A DNA stretch of 64,000 nt from Peribacillus asahii (GTDB lineage: Bacteria; Bacillota; Bacilli; Bacillales; DSM-1321). Each line of letters begins with the position of its first letter. The stretch's first letter is position 1. The stretch covers positions 1,908,001-1,972,000 of the forward strand of contig NZ_CP026095.1 of the NCBI RefSeq assembly GCF_004006295.1, in the 5' to 3' direction. The notes below the pieces were generated by a model. That model ran no database searches and had not been told where the DNA came from. It saw nothing but the letters and a program-made list of their open reading frames with translations. The position numbers and the translations under genes are program-made. Below, one piece after another: positions 41,709 through 51,448 of this stretch.

Positions 41709-42299
41709 TTACACCTTCTGTTTTTCTTTTGTAGAAGTCATTCCCCCGGATAGAATAAATTTCATTGCTTCTTCCGGCTTTACATCAATCACTTCTACCT
41801 GATCTTTTGGAATTAATAAGGTTACACCAGCTACTTGAAAGGTTTGTTGAATATAAACAGCAACATAGTCTTTTAACGGATCATAAAAACTTTCTAAATC
41901 TTCTGTTGTAATGAACCCCATGCTTTTGATTTCTGTGCCAGGTATCGTAACTAAGGCTACTTTCGAAAAAGATTTCTTCTCACCAAGAAATGAATGAATG
42001 GTGTCTTTAATTACAGAGTAGATTGTTTTAACAATTGGGATATGTTCAAGAAGCTTATCAATCAACCCAATCATTGTTCCTGTGAGAAACTTCGTAGACA
42101 ACCAGCCTAAAAGTGTGATGAGAGCAATCGTTGCTAATAAACCAATTCCAGGGATGTAGTCTTCCTTTAAATAAGGTTTTAATACATTACCGAGAATGCT
42201 ATCTAAAAAGATAAATGTTTTAAAAACAACATATACAACTAGAATAATGGGTACAATCGTTAAAATACCCTTAATAAAATTTTGTACAATAATCTTCAC
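41709..42299 (-). CDS. DUF502 membrane protein
   Basis: This 196-residue protein has two membrane helices (about 10-32, 52-72) and a soluble C-terminal part. It fits the DUF502 family: KGILTIVPIILVVYVVFK, then HIPIVKTIYSVIKD and GFITTEDLESF. The start is GTG with AGGAG 9 bases upstream. Function is unknown; some relatives are envelope proteins linked to stress. It is a single gene. Confidence 0.88.
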   Translation of the reverse strand: MKIIVQNFIKGILTIVPIILVVYVVFKTFIFLDSILGNVLKPYLKEDYIPGIGLLATIALITLLGWLSTKFLTGTMIGLIDKLLEHIPIVKTIYSVIKDTIHSFLGEKKSFSKVALVTIPGTEIKSMGFITTEDLESFYDPLKDYVAVYIQQTFQVAGVTLLIPKDQVEVIDVKPEEAMKFILSGGMTSTKEKQKV

Positions 42300-42427
42300 T
42301 TTTTAAATCTCCTAAATTTTTCTACATGTATGAACATAACTCACTATTCATCATATGTGGCGAGTAACCTGCACTTATTGTCCATCATGATAAGGAGGTT
42401 GGGTGCATTCTTCAAGGGTATATCTTC

Positions 42428-43570
42428 CTATTTTGTTAAAAAATTCTCTGTGTAATATGGTTTGTATTCCGAATTGAAGGCTACGCCTACTCCTAATGAT
42501 TCAAAGTCATTATGCAAAATATTTTCACGATGTCCAAGTGAGTTCATAAGACCTTCATGAGCAAAGATGCTGCTTAATTGGCCGGCAGCAAGGTTTTCAC
42601 CGGCCACTCTAAAGCGAATATTATCTTCTTTCATTCGATCAAAGGGGGATTGCCCTTTCAAATTTGTATGATCGAAATAATTATTTGCAGCCATATCTGA
42701 ACTGTGATTGCGAGCTGTTTCTTTTACAGTATTATCCCAAGAAAGAGCAGGAAGATCGTGCTCAACTCTAGCGGCATTTGTTAAATCAAACAGTTGAAAT
42801 TCAAAACCTTCCTTTAATTGTGGACTTGCTTCGACATAAAAGTCTTTCTTTTGTTCTTCGACTTCTTCGCTTATGATTTGTACAGCTGTTACGGTATTGC
42901 CCTCATGTTTATCATAAAAGATGGTCACATAACTATCATCTAATTGAAATAAATGATATTCATCGTTGTTTTGCAGTTGATAAAAGACAAAACCTTTTCG
43001 AATCTTTGTAATCGGTTCACCGAATTGCTTAAGAACCGTATCTTTTGAACTTCCTAATTCGATCCCTTGTTTTGCCGAAATTAAATCTTGATTTGTATAT
43101 AAACCGACTACTTTTTCGTTTTCATCATAAGCGGCCATGAAAAAGTTGTGATAGTTTTTATGGTAAGCATACCATTTCACACCGTATTCATTATAAGAAG
43201 AGCGCTTGGCTGTCCCTGCTTGTTTTTCAACGTCTTCTTTCGAATCACCAAGCTCAATATTATAAACAGAGAGGGATTGTTTGTCAGGTGTTTTTAAATC
43301 AGGTTGCTCCACTTGATCTTGGGTTTGTTGTTTGTCTTCACTTGGGATACGATCTATCAGTTGGTTCAGTTCACCAATTAGATGATTGACACCATCTTGC
43401 AGTGTATCAAGTGAAGCCGAAACGTTAGGGTGATTAATGACAGAGCGAATATCCGATTGTACATCTTCATATGCTGCCTCATAGTTAGAATCTGCAAGAT
43501 TCTCTTCGTATTTATACCAAATAAAGCCGACTAGGCATAGAAAAATAAGAAGTTTGGTAAGCCCTCTCAA
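42428..43570 (-). CDS. CAP-domain exported protein (YlbC-like)
   Basis: This 380-residue protein has an N-terminal membrane anchor (about 5-20), a linker of about 80 residues, a CAP-associated domain (IELGDSKEDVEKQAG ... ELGSSKDTVLKQFGEP) and a C-terminal CAP/SCP domain with NHSSDMAANNYFDHTN, VAGENLAAG and GHRENILH. Function in Bacillus is unclear; relatives are envelope or biofilm proteins. The start is TTG with GGAGG 7 bases upstream. It is followed by a weak end, not a strong hairpin. Confidence 0.88.
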   Translation of the reverse strand: MRGLTKLLIFLCLVGFIWYKYEENLADSNYEAAYEDVQSDIRSVINHPNVSASLDTLQDGVNHLIGELNQLIDRIPSEDKQQTQDQVEQPDLKTPDKQSLSVYNIELGDSKEDVEKQAGTAKRSSYNEYGVKWYAYHKNYHNFFMAAYDENEKVVGLYTNQDLISAKQGIELGSSKDTVLKQFGEPITKIRKGFVFYQLQNNDEYHLFQLDDSYVTIFYDKHEGNTVTAVQIISEEVEEQKKDFYVEASPQLKEGFEFQLFDLTNAARVEHDLPALSWDNTVKETARNHSSDMAANNYFDHTNLKGQSPFDRMKEDNIRFRVAGENLAAGQLSSIFAHEGLMNSLGHRENILHNDFESLGVGVAFNSEYKPYYTENFLTK

Positions 43571-43675
43571 TGTAATACCTCCTCGTTTAAACGATATGCA
43601 GTAAAATTATTGTATAATGATTAATCATTAAAAGAAAAGGTAATGGTTTTGTAAAAAGTGGAATTTAATAAAAAT

Positions 43676-43714
43676 AAATCACAGGCAAACCTTAAAAAGC
43701 TTTACCTGTGATTT
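43676..43714 (-). terminator. Terminator overlapping the lysozyme-like gene stop
   Basis: AAATCACAGG-c-AAA and TTT-a-CCTGTGATTT pair around a 10-base loop (plus-strand reading). The gene stop at 43692 is within the structure. Confidence 0.75.
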
Positions 43715-44387
43715 GTTCTGTATTCATGGCCGGAATGCTATCACTAGAAATCACTTCAATGTTTTTAGTGACTTTAGTTGTATAAGTGAAGTCTCCATAG
43801 CAGTAAGGATAGCGAAAATTGTCTTTATCTCCGCCGCAATTATAGAGCTTTGGATTCTTTTTCACTTGAATCATTGAAAATTTCTTTGCTAGCTCTTCGC
43901 TATGTGTGCCGCCGTTTTTTGCGATGTAATGAATATAGCCTATCCCCATATTGTATGATTGAATAATCGTTGGAAAATCAACATCTTTTTTCTTTCCATA
44001 TTGAAGGACACGACGAAAGTGCTTTACGCCCTGTTTAATACTTTCTTTAGGATCTGTGATTGTATTAGGGGCAAGGCCTGCCGATTCAGAAGACTGCATT
44101 GGATCTCCGCCTTTTCCTCGACTTTCCTGCTGCATTAAGGATACAAGAACGACTGTGTAGTCCTCAAGTTGATATTTTTTTAATTCATCTTCAAGGAGCG
44201 GGATATATTTTTTTACATCTGCAAAAGCATCTACTTCGGTTACTGTTGTCGCTTCTTTTGTTGTGTTCGTTGAGTTTAAAAACTGCTCGATTGTATGGAA
44301 TAGAAGAGTCATCGTACAGATAAAAAATAAGATAGCTATTCCAAAGGTAATATTAAATAGTGTTCGTGTTCGTTTTCTTTTCATCAT
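43692..44387 (-). CDS. Membrane-anchored lysozyme-like muramidase (CwlT N-domain type)
   Basis: This 231-residue protein has a basic start, one membrane helix (about 10-30), a short linker and a lysozyme-like domain. The catalytic Glu sits in VSLMQQESRGKGGDPMQSSE, followed by ITDPKESIKQGVKHF and SYNMGIGYIHYI, the signature of the CwlT/YddH N-terminal muramidase. It probably cleaves glycan strands at the outer face of the membrane. It stands alone, not in a conjugation cluster. GGAG precedes the ATG. Confidence 0.88.
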   Translation of the reverse strand: MMKRKRTRTLFNITFGIAILFFICTMTLLFHTIEQFLNSTNTTKEATTVTEVDAFADVKKYIPLLEDELKKYQLEDYTVVLVSLMQQESRGKGGDPMQSSESAGLAPNTITDPKESIKQGVKHFRRVLQYGKKKDVDFPTIIQSYNMGIGYIHYIAKNGGTHSEELAKKFSMIQVKKNPKLYNCGGDKDNFRYPYCYGDFTYTTKVTKNIEVISSDSIPAMNTEQITGKAF

Positions 44388-44661
44388 CTACTCTCCAATT
44401 ATTTTTACAAGTCTCTTATAAAGATAGTTTAACAAAAATATGAGTTTATCACTATTTTAGTATTATAAAAGTGATTGAAAGGAGAGAGATTGATACACAA
44501 AGAAATTGAGTGAATTATCGGAATTGTAGGTATACTAGGACTCTCATTGACTTACATTCTATTTTCCCTTAGAATTTTTTTATGCTTTTATGCGCAAAAG
44601 CGTTTATGTATAAAAATATATCAACTAGAAACAGTGACATTATTAAAGTGGGGAAATGGTT

Positions 44662-46044
44662 ATGAAATTAGAAAATGCAAAGCTTAAGCTTCCATGCATA
44701 GAAGCAACGATTGTACTTGCTTGCTTATTTATCATTATTGGAACAGGGATTATTTATTTTGAAATGATTCCGCATATGCCAATATTAGGGGGAGTTCTCT
44801 TCCTACTATTGTATGGTCGAATAAAGGGGGTTTCTTTTTCCATTATGGAAAGAGCGATGATGCAAGGAGCATCATCTGGTTTAGGAGCCATCTATATTTT
44901 CTTTTTTATTGGCATGTTGATTTCAAGTTGGATGGCAAGCGGTACGATCCCGACGATTATGTTTTATGGTTTTGAATTTATTTCGGGGCAAGCTTTTTAT
45001 GCGGTCGTCTTTTTGATTACCTCTTTAATCGGTTTATGTATTGGTAGTTCATTAACAACGGCAGCAACCATTGGTGTTGCTTTTATCGGAATGGCAAGCT
45101 CACTGGATTTCTCATTAGCGATTACTGCGGGTGCCATCATTTCTGGGGCCTTTCTTGGTGATAAAATGTCACCATTATCTGATTCAACGAATCTTGCCTC
45201 TGGAACGGTCGGTGTTCCATTATTTGAGCATATTAAAAATATGTTATGGACAACGATTCCTGGATTTGTGGTAACGCTTGTACTGTTTTTCTTTCTCTCA
45301 CCAAAATCTAGTGGAAGTAATGTACAAGAAATTGAAGACATGCTCTCAGCTTTAAGTACACATACGACAATTAGTCTTTGGAGTTTATTACCATTTATAG
45401 TCGTCGGAGGAATGGCTTTGAAAAAAGTATCAGCTATTCCGACGTTAGCTGCGGGTATTGTATCTGCGATAGCGATTACATTTATAGAAACGCCAACACA
45501 GACAGTTAAAGAAATGGCGAATGTATTATACTCTGGATTTGTTTTAAATAGCGGGGTGGAGCAGCTCGATACGATTCTATCTCGCGGTGGAATTGAAAGC
45601 ATGTATTTTTCTATTTCTCTTGTGTTACTCGCTCTCGCAATGGGTGGACTACTATTTGAACTTGGTATTATTCCGTCAATTTTGAATGCGATTCAAGGGT
45701 TGCTGATTAATGTAGGTCGCTTAATTTCGGCAACCGTTTTCACAGGGATTGGCGTGAACTTCCTAGCGGGAGAGCAATATTTATCTGTTCTATTACCAGG
45801 GAAGGCTTTTCAAAACAAATATAGTGAATTAGGTTTGGAAGGGAAATCTTTAACCCGGGTATTGGAGGACGCAGGAACAGTCGTTAATCCACTTGTCCCA
45901 TGGGGGGTATGTGGTGTATTCCTTACGCAAGTGCTCGGTGTCACGACTCTCGAATATGCACCATTTGCATTCTTCTGCATCGTTTGTCCAATATTAAGTT
46001 TAGTGAGTGGATGGACGAAAATTGGTTTGCATTTTAAGAAATAG
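44662..46044 (+). CDS. nhaC: NhaC-family Na+/H+ antiporter
   Basis: This 460-residue protein has about twelve membrane helices and the NhaC features: FIGMLISSWMASGTIPTIM, GAFLGDKMSPLSDSTNLA with its conserved Asp/Ser pairs, and the late GVNFLAGEQYLSVLLPG and EDAGTVVNPLVPWG. It exchanges sodium (or malate/lactate in some relatives) for protons. I chose ATG 44662 because GGGG lies 8 bases upstream. The malate-sodium variant MleN is the main alternative. Confidence 0.9.
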   Translation: MKLENAKLKLPCIEATIVLACLFIIIGTGIIYFEMIPHMPILGGVLFLLLYGRIKGVSFSIMERAMMQGASSGLGAIYIFFFIGMLISSWMASGTIPTIMFYGFEFISGQAFYAVVFLITSLIGLCIGSSLTTAATIGVAFIGMASSLDFSLAITAGAIISGAFLGDKMSPLSDSTNLASGTVGVPLFEHIKNMLWTTIPGFVVTLVLFFFLSPKSSGSNVQEIEDMLSALSTHTTISLWSLLPFIVVGGMALKKVSAIPTLAAGIVSAIAITFIETPTQTVKEMANVLYSGFVLNSGVEQLDTILSRGGIESMYFSISLVLLALAMGGLLFELGIIPSILNAIQGLLINVGRLISATVFTGIGVNFLAGEQYLSVLLPGKAFQNKYSELGLEGKSLTRVLEDAGTVVNPLVPWGVCGVFLTQVLGVTTLEYAPFAFFCIVCPILSLVSGWTKIGLHFKK

Positions 46045-46077
46045 ACAAACGTTTTCATTCTTTCTTAGTTTAGTAAA

Positions 46078-46104
46078 AACGCTGCTGATATTTTCAGCAG
46101 CGTT
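46078..46104. terminator. Bidirectional terminator between nhaC and guaD
   Basis: AACGCTGCTGA and TCAGCAGCGTT form a perfect 11-bp stem with a 5-base loop, with T-rich sequence on the plus side. Confidence 0.88.
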
Positions 46105-46107
46105 ATT

Positions 46108-46569
46108 TTATTTTTTTAGTTCTTGCCAAAGAGCAAAAGGATTTTTTCTTTGGAGGTCTTTATCTAAATTCTTCAACTTGATATCTCGTTCCTCTTTTGG
46201 AAGCGCTATTTGATCGTAAACATATTTTGTACCTAATCCAGCTTCTTCTTCCTCTTCTGCAGTGTAGGCATAATAAACATGTTTTAAATTTGCCCAATAA
46301 ATAGCGCTTAAACACATAGGGCAAGGTTCGCCGCTTGCGTAAAGTTCACAATCAGAAAGGTTAGAAGTGCCTAGGATACGGCAAGCTTCACGGATAGCTT
46401 GAAGTTCAGCATGCGCAGTTGGATCATGCGTTTCGAGAACATCATTTACGCCTTTTGCAATAATCTTTCCGTCTTTGACGATAAGAGCGCCAAATGGTTT
46501 TCCTTTTTTCTTCTTGGTATTTTCATAAGCTAACTCGATTGCTTGTTGCATAAATTCATTGTGACTCAT
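46108..46569 (-). CDS. guaD: Guanine deaminase, CDA family
   Basis: This 153-residue zinc deaminase converts guanine to xanthine. The catalytic zinc site is complete: THAE-type HAE (His53, Glu55) and PCPMC (Cys83, Cys86). DPTAHAELQAIREACRILG and AIYWANLKHVYYA match B. subtilis GuaD. AAAGGAG lies upstream of the ATG. It follows the broken permease gene, so the two probably formed a guanine-uptake/deamination unit. Confidence 0.92.
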   Translation of the reverse strand: MSHNEFMQQAIELAYENTKKKKGKPFGALIVKDGKIIAKGVNDVLETHDPTAHAELQAIREACRILGTSNLSDCELYASGEPCPMCLSAIYWANLKHVYYAYTAEEEEEAGLGTKYVYDQIALPKEERDIKLKNLDKDLQRKNPFALWQELKK

Positions 46570-46634
46570 ATTTATTACACTCCTTTTTAAAAATTAAGAT
46601 TTGTAACATAAATGGTGATTTTTAAATGCGACAA

Positions 46635-47933
46635 TCATGTACTCTTATTGTTCGTTTTCCATAGTTGTTCTAGCAGGATTACAATTATAGTACCGACAAG
46701 CAGTCCATTACTACAGATATATTGTAGAATGGAAGGAAGATCCTGAAATATACCAGTAGGAAGAAACATTAATCCAATGCTGATTATCAATGTGATTCCT
46801 AATATGGTCAATCTGCGCTGATCTAGTTCTTCTTTTAGAATAGCCTGAAAGGCAATTCCTATCATTTGGACAAATGAGGCTAGAAGTGCAGCGCTAGCAA
46901 TAGGTCCTGGAAGCAAAGCTAAAAAATGGACGATTGCAGGAATGAACGCTACACCCGCTAAAGCTAAGCTAGCTATAAGGAATGGCTTTATTCTTTTTTG
47001 CTCCGTTAATCGGATAAAACCGGCCGATACTGGTAAGGGGACGACTCTAATTGTTGAAAAAAGAGCAGATATAAAATGTGAAATTCCACCAACCCAACTA
47101 CCACGATTAATCGTTTGTTTTTCGTTTTCCTCAGATTTTGGAACTACTTGTTTGACAGCTGTAACGGCTGCAATCGTGTTTGAGACTAAAATAAACGTAA
47201 AAAGAATAGATGTTATAGCAATTCCTGTATTTAGTTTCGGAACACCTCAAGCAAACATTTCCGGTAATTTAATCAAGGAAGTCGATTCGGCAAAAGTATT
47301 GGAAGATTTGCCGAATAGGGTAGATAATAGCCATCCTAATAAAATCCCGATTAACACGGCGTAACTTTTCATCCATCCTTTTCCTTTACTTGATAGTATA
47401 ATAACAAGTAAAAATACACCGAATGAAATGGCTGCTATTCCATAATCAGGGCGGGGTGATTCTCCTTGTAATCCCATCATTCCTTCTAAAAAAACACCGC
47501 TAAGTTGAAGGGCTAAAATCAAAAGAAAGGAACCGGTAACTAAAGGGGGGAATAAAAATAGTAGCCGATGAACTAAACCGGTCATACCGAGAATGAAGAG
47601 TAAAGAACCTGCAACGATTAATCCTCCTTCTAAAATTTGTAAGGTTTCCTTCGTATTTTGTCCCTGCTGAATAGCCACATCTGCTAATATCACAAACACA
47701 CTAACCCATGATCCTGCAGGTCCGTCAGCAATCGAATATCGATGCCCCAGCCATCCTTGTATAAAAGAACTAATTCCCACAACGAAAAACGTTCGCTGCA
47801 TTAATGAGGAAATCTCCTCAATTGACAAATGAAATATGCCACCGATTACAATCGGTAATGCGATGGAATTGGCTAGTAGAAAAACTAACCATTGAAATGT
47901 GCTTAAGCTACCGTAAAAACGTTGTCTCTCCAT
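46635..47933 (-). pseudogene. Purine/xanthine-uracil permease gene (NCS2) broken by one in-frame UGA
   Basis: The reading frame runs from ATG 47933 (AAGGTG upstream) to 46635, 432 sense codons, with a single TGA at 47247-47249. Before it the protein reads FADGPAG-type NCS2 features, such as HRYSIADGPAGSWVSVFVI. After it the same frame continues without further stops: GVPKLNTGIAITSILF, VPLPVSAGFIRLTE and ILLEQLWKTNN. TGG (Trp) to TGA is the simplest change. It lies directly upstream of guaD in the same orientation. It is either a recent pseudogene or a readthrough gene. Confidence 0.85.
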
Positions 47934-48123
47934 GTTGTTTCACCTTTAGAAATATGTATTTAAAGCATGTAGCCTTATTTTACCTTCAATTATATAGTAC
48001 AGTTAAAATCTTAAAATTCTCTAAACTAGTGCTAAAAAGTTTCTTAAATAATTGACTCATCAGTGAAAGTCTGATGTATTTAGATGGAAGTTTTACTTTA
48101 TCTCATGTTAAAAGAGACGGATG

Positions 48124-48186
48124 TTTAGGAATTTTTTATATATATTTTAGAAAGTTTTAAGGTTTATGTGTTACGGTTTTTATTAT
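48124..48186 (+). promoter_or_regulatory. TTTARR direct-repeat array and -10 before the kinase gene
   Basis: TTTAGG (48124), TTTATA (48135), TTTAGA (48146) and TTTAAG (48156) occur at 11, 11 and 10 base steps, and TATTAT (48181-48186) could be the -10. The array resembles OmpR-family operator geometry. AT-richness lowers the statistical weight. The remainder of the 47934-48300 gap shows nothing clear. Confidence 0.45.
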
Positions 48187-48300
48187 TAGGGTAGAGTGGT
48201 TTGCAAATGGTATTTCTGTACTTTAAGAATAAACTAATTATAGGGTATTCCATACAGTGAACGTAGTATTCTATAGTCTAAAACACCGGAGTGATTAATC

Positions 48301-49767
48301 ATGTCGATTAAAACGAGATTTCTATTGTCGTACGTTGGAGTAATCCTTATTGCTATTACTTTATTGTTAGTAGCTGGCTTTTTAATCATCTTTTCGATAA
48401 CGGGCGATATAAAATCTATGGAGCATTTTTACAAAAAGTCTTATGTTCAAAGGCCATTGACTACAGCGGAAGAAAATGCGTTTCTGGATTTAAAACTGTT
48501 GGCTAAAAATAACCCGAACCAGCTTCTAAACGAAGAGCAGCTGCAGAAGATTGAACAGAAGGATCTTGCGATTGTGGTTAGAAAAGATACACATGTCGAG
48601 TACGCTTCTTCAACTCTTGACAAGCAGGTATTAGTTAAGTCTCTTCCTAGATTTGAAGCGACGAACATTAATACACGAGATACGATTAAAATCGATGACT
48701 TTTTTTTCACGTATGTGAAGTTTGATTTTTATTTTTTAGATAAAAGCGAAGGAAGTATTTTTGTTTTGAGAAAGGCAAGTTCCTATGCTGAGTTGACTCG
48801 AGAGTTGTTTCCGATCTTATTTGGTTTATTACTATTGCTGTTTATTATGATTATTGGGCTTTTGAACTATTTGGTTTCACGAAGTATCATCAAGCCTATT
48901 TCGATTCTTAAAGAAGGTGCAGAACGAATCAAATCAGGCGATTTAAATTTTGAAATTAAAACTACTTCGAATGATGAAATCGGACAATTAAATAGAACGT
49001 TTGAGGAAATGAGAATAAAATTAAAAGAGTCCATACAGCTTCAGCTTCAGTACGAGGAAAATCGAAAAGAACTTCTGTCTAATATTTCGCATGATTTGAA
49101 GACACCGATTACTTCGATTATTGGGTATGTTGAGGGGATTAAAGACGGTGTGGCAAATACTCCACAGAAAATGGACAAGTATTTATCAACGGTGTATTTA
49201 AAAGCAAAAGATATAGATGCATTAATAGATGAACTGTTTTTATTTTCAAAGTTAGATTTAAAAAAAGAACCCTTTACTTTTGAAACTGTGGAACTAGATA
49301 GCTATATGAGAGACTTCATTGAAGAACTTTATCTCGATTTAATTCAACAAGGAATTCAGATTGACCTTCAACTGATTAACCAATCTATATATGTGATAGC
49401 AGATAGAGAGAAATTAAAACGTGTATTGACGAATCTAATCAGCAACTGTGTGAAGTATATGAATAAAGAACAGAAGAAGATTGTTGTGTCTTTGCATGAA
49501 GGAGAGGATGATGTCATCGTACAAGTAGCTGATAATGGAGCGGGGATAGAAGCCTCTGCATTACCATACATTTTTAATCGTTTTTACCGTGCGGAGCAAT
49601 CTCGAAATTCTCAGACGGGTGGGAGTGGTTTGGGACTTGCCATTACAAAACAAATTATTGAAGAGCACGGAGGGAATATTTGGGCGACTAGTGAAATAGG
49701 AAAAGGTACAAGTATTTTCTTTTCTTTAAGGAAAGGTGAACAAGGTGAAAAGAATATTATTGATTGA
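48301..49767 (+). CDS. HAMP-type sensor histidine kinase
   Basis: This 488-residue kinase has two membrane helices (about 10-30, 165-190) around an extracellular sensor of about 135 residues, then HAMP (SRSIIKPISILKEGAERIKSG), HisKA with SNISHDLKTPITSIIGYVE, and an ATPase domain ending GGSGLGLAITKQIIEEHGG. It overlaps the response regulator downstream, so the two are translationally coupled. CGGAGTG precedes the ATG. Its extracellular signal is unknown; the targets are inferred to be the genes at 50.7-53.8 kb. Confidence 0.93.
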   Translation: MSIKTRFLLSYVGVILIAITLLLVAGFLIIFSITGDIKSMEHFYKKSYVQRPLTTAEENAFLDLKLLAKNNPNQLLNEEQLQKIEQKDLAIVVRKDTHVEYASSTLDKQVLVKSLPRFEATNINTRDTIKIDDFFFTYVKFDFYFLDKSEGSIFVLRKASSYAELTRELFPILFGLLLLLFIMIIGLLNYLVSRSIIKPISILKEGAERIKSGDLNFEIKTTSNDEIGQLNRTFEEMRIKLKESIQLQLQYEENRKELLSNISHDLKTPITSIIGYVEGIKDGVANTPQKMDKYLSTVYLKAKDIDALIDELFLFSKLDLKKEPFTFETVELDSYMRDFIEELYLDLIQQGIQIDLQLINQSIYVIADREKLKRVLTNLISNCVKYMNKEQKKIVVSLHEGEDDVIVQVADNGAGIEASALPYIFNRFYRAEQSRNSQTGGSGLGLAITKQIIEEHGGNIWATSEIGKGTSIFFSLRKGEQGEKNIID

Positions 49768-50431
49768 AGACGAAGTTAGCATCGCAGAATTGCAACGAGA
49801 TTATTTAGAAATCCATGATTTTTATGTTGATATGCAACATACGGGTGATGAGGGACTTAGGCAGGCTCTTCAAGGAGATTATAACTTAATTATTTTAGAT
49901 ATCATGCTTCCAGGTTTAAATGGATTTGAGATCTGTAAACAAATACGAGCTGCTAAAGATATTCCAATCTTGCTTGTATCTGCTAAAAAGGAAGATATTG
50001 ATAAAGTCCGGGGGCTGGGTTTAGGTGCAGATGATTATATTACGAAGCCGTTTAGTCCAAGTGAATTGGTTGCAAGAGTGAAGGCGCATTTAGCACGTTA
50101 TGAACGTTTAGCAGGGAGTCCGGTTCAAACAAATACCATTTTCGTTCAGGGAATTTCTATTGATAAGTCTGCGCGTAAAGTTCATATTAACGGTGAAGAA
50201 AAGCCGTTTACGACAAAGGAATTCGATTTGTTAGCGTTTCTTGTGATGCATCCGAATCAAGTATTAAGCAAAGAGCAGCTTTATGAAAGGATTTGGGGGT
50301 TAGAGTCAGCGGCAGATGTTTCAACTGTAACCGTCCATATCAGAAAATTACGTGAAAAAATCGAAAGAGATCCTGCCCATCCGAAATTTTTGGAAACCGT
50401 TTGGGGAGCGGGATATCGTTTTAATGTATAG
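49745..50431 (+). CDS. OmpR-family response regulator
   Basis: This 228-residue regulator has a receiver domain (acidic IEDE, phospho-Asp in LIILDIMLPG, Lys in TKPFSPSE) and an OmpR/PhoB winged helix (KEQLYERIWGLESAADVSTV, HIRKLREKIERD). I chose GTG 49745 because AAAGG lies 8 bases upstream inside the kinase gene; another in-frame GTG lies 9 bases earlier. Such regulators bind direct repeats about 11 bases apart, which matches the arrays in this region. A terminator follows at 50515. Confidence 0.93.
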   Translation: MKRILLIEDEVSIAELQRDYLEIHDFYVDMQHTGDEGLRQALQGDYNLIILDIMLPGLNGFEICKQIRAAKDIPILLVSAKKEDIDKVRGLGLGADDYITKPFSPSELVARVKAHLARYERLAGSPVQTNTIFVQGISIDKSARKVHINGEEKPFTTKEFDLLAFLVMHPNQVLSKEQLYERIWGLESAADVSTVTVHIRKLREKIERDPAHPKFLETVWGAGYRFNV

Positions 50432-50514
50432 GGTTTGTTATAGGATGCTGTTGATTTTGGGCTCATTTGATCAATAATATTATTTAACAGAGTTGAAATA
50501 GTATATTTTATGAT

Positions 50515-50540
50515 CCGTCACAAAAGTGGCGGTTTTTTTT
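50515..50540 (+). terminator. Terminator of the two-component operon
   Basis: CCGtCAC and GTGgCGG pair around a 4-base loop, and T8 follows. Confidence 0.82.
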
Positions 50541-50556
50541 ATAAACATTAAAAAAT

Positions 50557-50625
50557 TTTATGAATAAGTTTATCTTTTTTTAAGAAATTGTTTAGAGGGA
50601 GTTTAAGGTTAAGGACTAACATAAT
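50557..50625 (+). promoter_or_regulatory. TTTARR direct-repeat array before the ankyrin lipoprotein
   Basis: TTTATG (50557), TTTATC (50569), TTTAAG (50579), TTTAGA (50591) and TTTAAG (50602) are spaced 12, 10, 12 and 11 bases, and CATAAT (50620) may be the -10. The last three repeats have the same 12/11 spacing as the array at 52644-52672, and the two segments share AAGAA and AGTTTA around the repeats. Confidence 0.5.
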
Positions 50626-50693
50626 GTAAGACGGAATATCAAAGTCTAACTAAAAATTTATAAGGGGGAAAAATCATCATAAAGAATAATAGA

Positions 50694-51407
50694 ATGATAT
50701 ATTTCGTGTGGAAGTGGTTGATAATAGCCACTGGATGCTTTTTTATACTTCAGGGCTGTGTCATAGATAGTGAAGGAGAGTTAAATAAACAAGAAAAAGA
50801 GACAGAGGAAGATGTGAATGAACAACTGATTCAAGCTGTAGAACATAAAGAAACGGAAATGGTAAGCAGGTTGATTAAGGAAGGTGTCGATATTAATATA
50901 CAGGACTCAGAAGGGCGAACTGCCACTATGATTGCTACTTATAACAATGACGCTACGACCGCAAAGATCCTGATTGACGCGGGTGCGGACGTTAATATTC
51001 AGGATGATATGAAAAACACTCCTTTCCTGTTTGCGGGTGCAGAAGGATATCTTGATATCTTAAAACTTACGATAGATGCTGGTGCGGATGCCACGATTAC
51101 TAACCGGTATGGAGGAACTGCTTTGATCCCTACTTCCGAACATGGATATGTGAATGTGGTTAAAGAACTTCTTACTCATACAGATGTTGATGTAAATCAC
51201 GTCAATAACCTAGGTTGGACGGCTTTATTAGAAGCAATCCTATTGAATGATGGGGATGAAAAACTGCAGCAAACTATTCAATTACTGATAGATTATGGGG
51301 CAGATGTGAACCTTCCAGACGAAAATAATATGACTCCTTTACAACATGCACGAGAAAAAGGTTTTAAAGAGATTGAGCAAATTTTGTTAAAAGCAGGAGC
51401 GCGATAA
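50694..51407 (+). CDS. Ankyrin-repeat lipoprotein
   Basis: This 237-residue lipoprotein has a signal peptide with lipobox LQGC (about residues 18-21), a charged linker and about five ankyrin repeats (motifs such as DSEGRTATMIATYNN, GADVNIQDDMKNTPF, GADATITNRYGGTAL, NNLGWTALLEAI, GADVNLPDENNMTPLQ). It is anchored outside the membrane and probably binds a partner protein. The best ribosome binding site (AAGGGGG at 50663) lies 25 bases before the first ATG, with in-frame ATC, ATC and ATA codons at the normal distance, so a rare start is possible. It is followed 41 bases later by the first of the twin proteins. Confidence 0.85.
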   Translation: MIYFVWKWLIIATGCFFILQGCVIDSEGELNKQEKETEEDVNEQLIQAVEHKETEMVSRLIKEGVDINIQDSEGRTATMIATYNNDATTAKILIDAGADVNIQDDMKNTPFLFAGAEGYLDILKLTIDAGADATITNRYGGTALIPTSEHGYVNVVKELLTHTDVDVNHVNNLGWTALLEAILLNDGDEKLQQTIQLLIDYGADVNLPDENNMTPLQHAREKGFKEIEQILLKAGAR

Positions 51408-51448
51408 CCAGATTCAAAGAATAAAAATATGCAAAATTAGGAGATGGC

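Noticed and set aside
47247..47249. The UGA as a selenocysteine codon
   Set aside because: NCS2 permeases are not selenoproteins and I see no selenocysteine insertion structure; a Trp-to-stop change is simpler.
46942..47364. Plus-strand frame across the permease gap
   Set aside because: It is antisense to a permease frame that is open on both sides of one TGA; the minus strand explains the sequence better.
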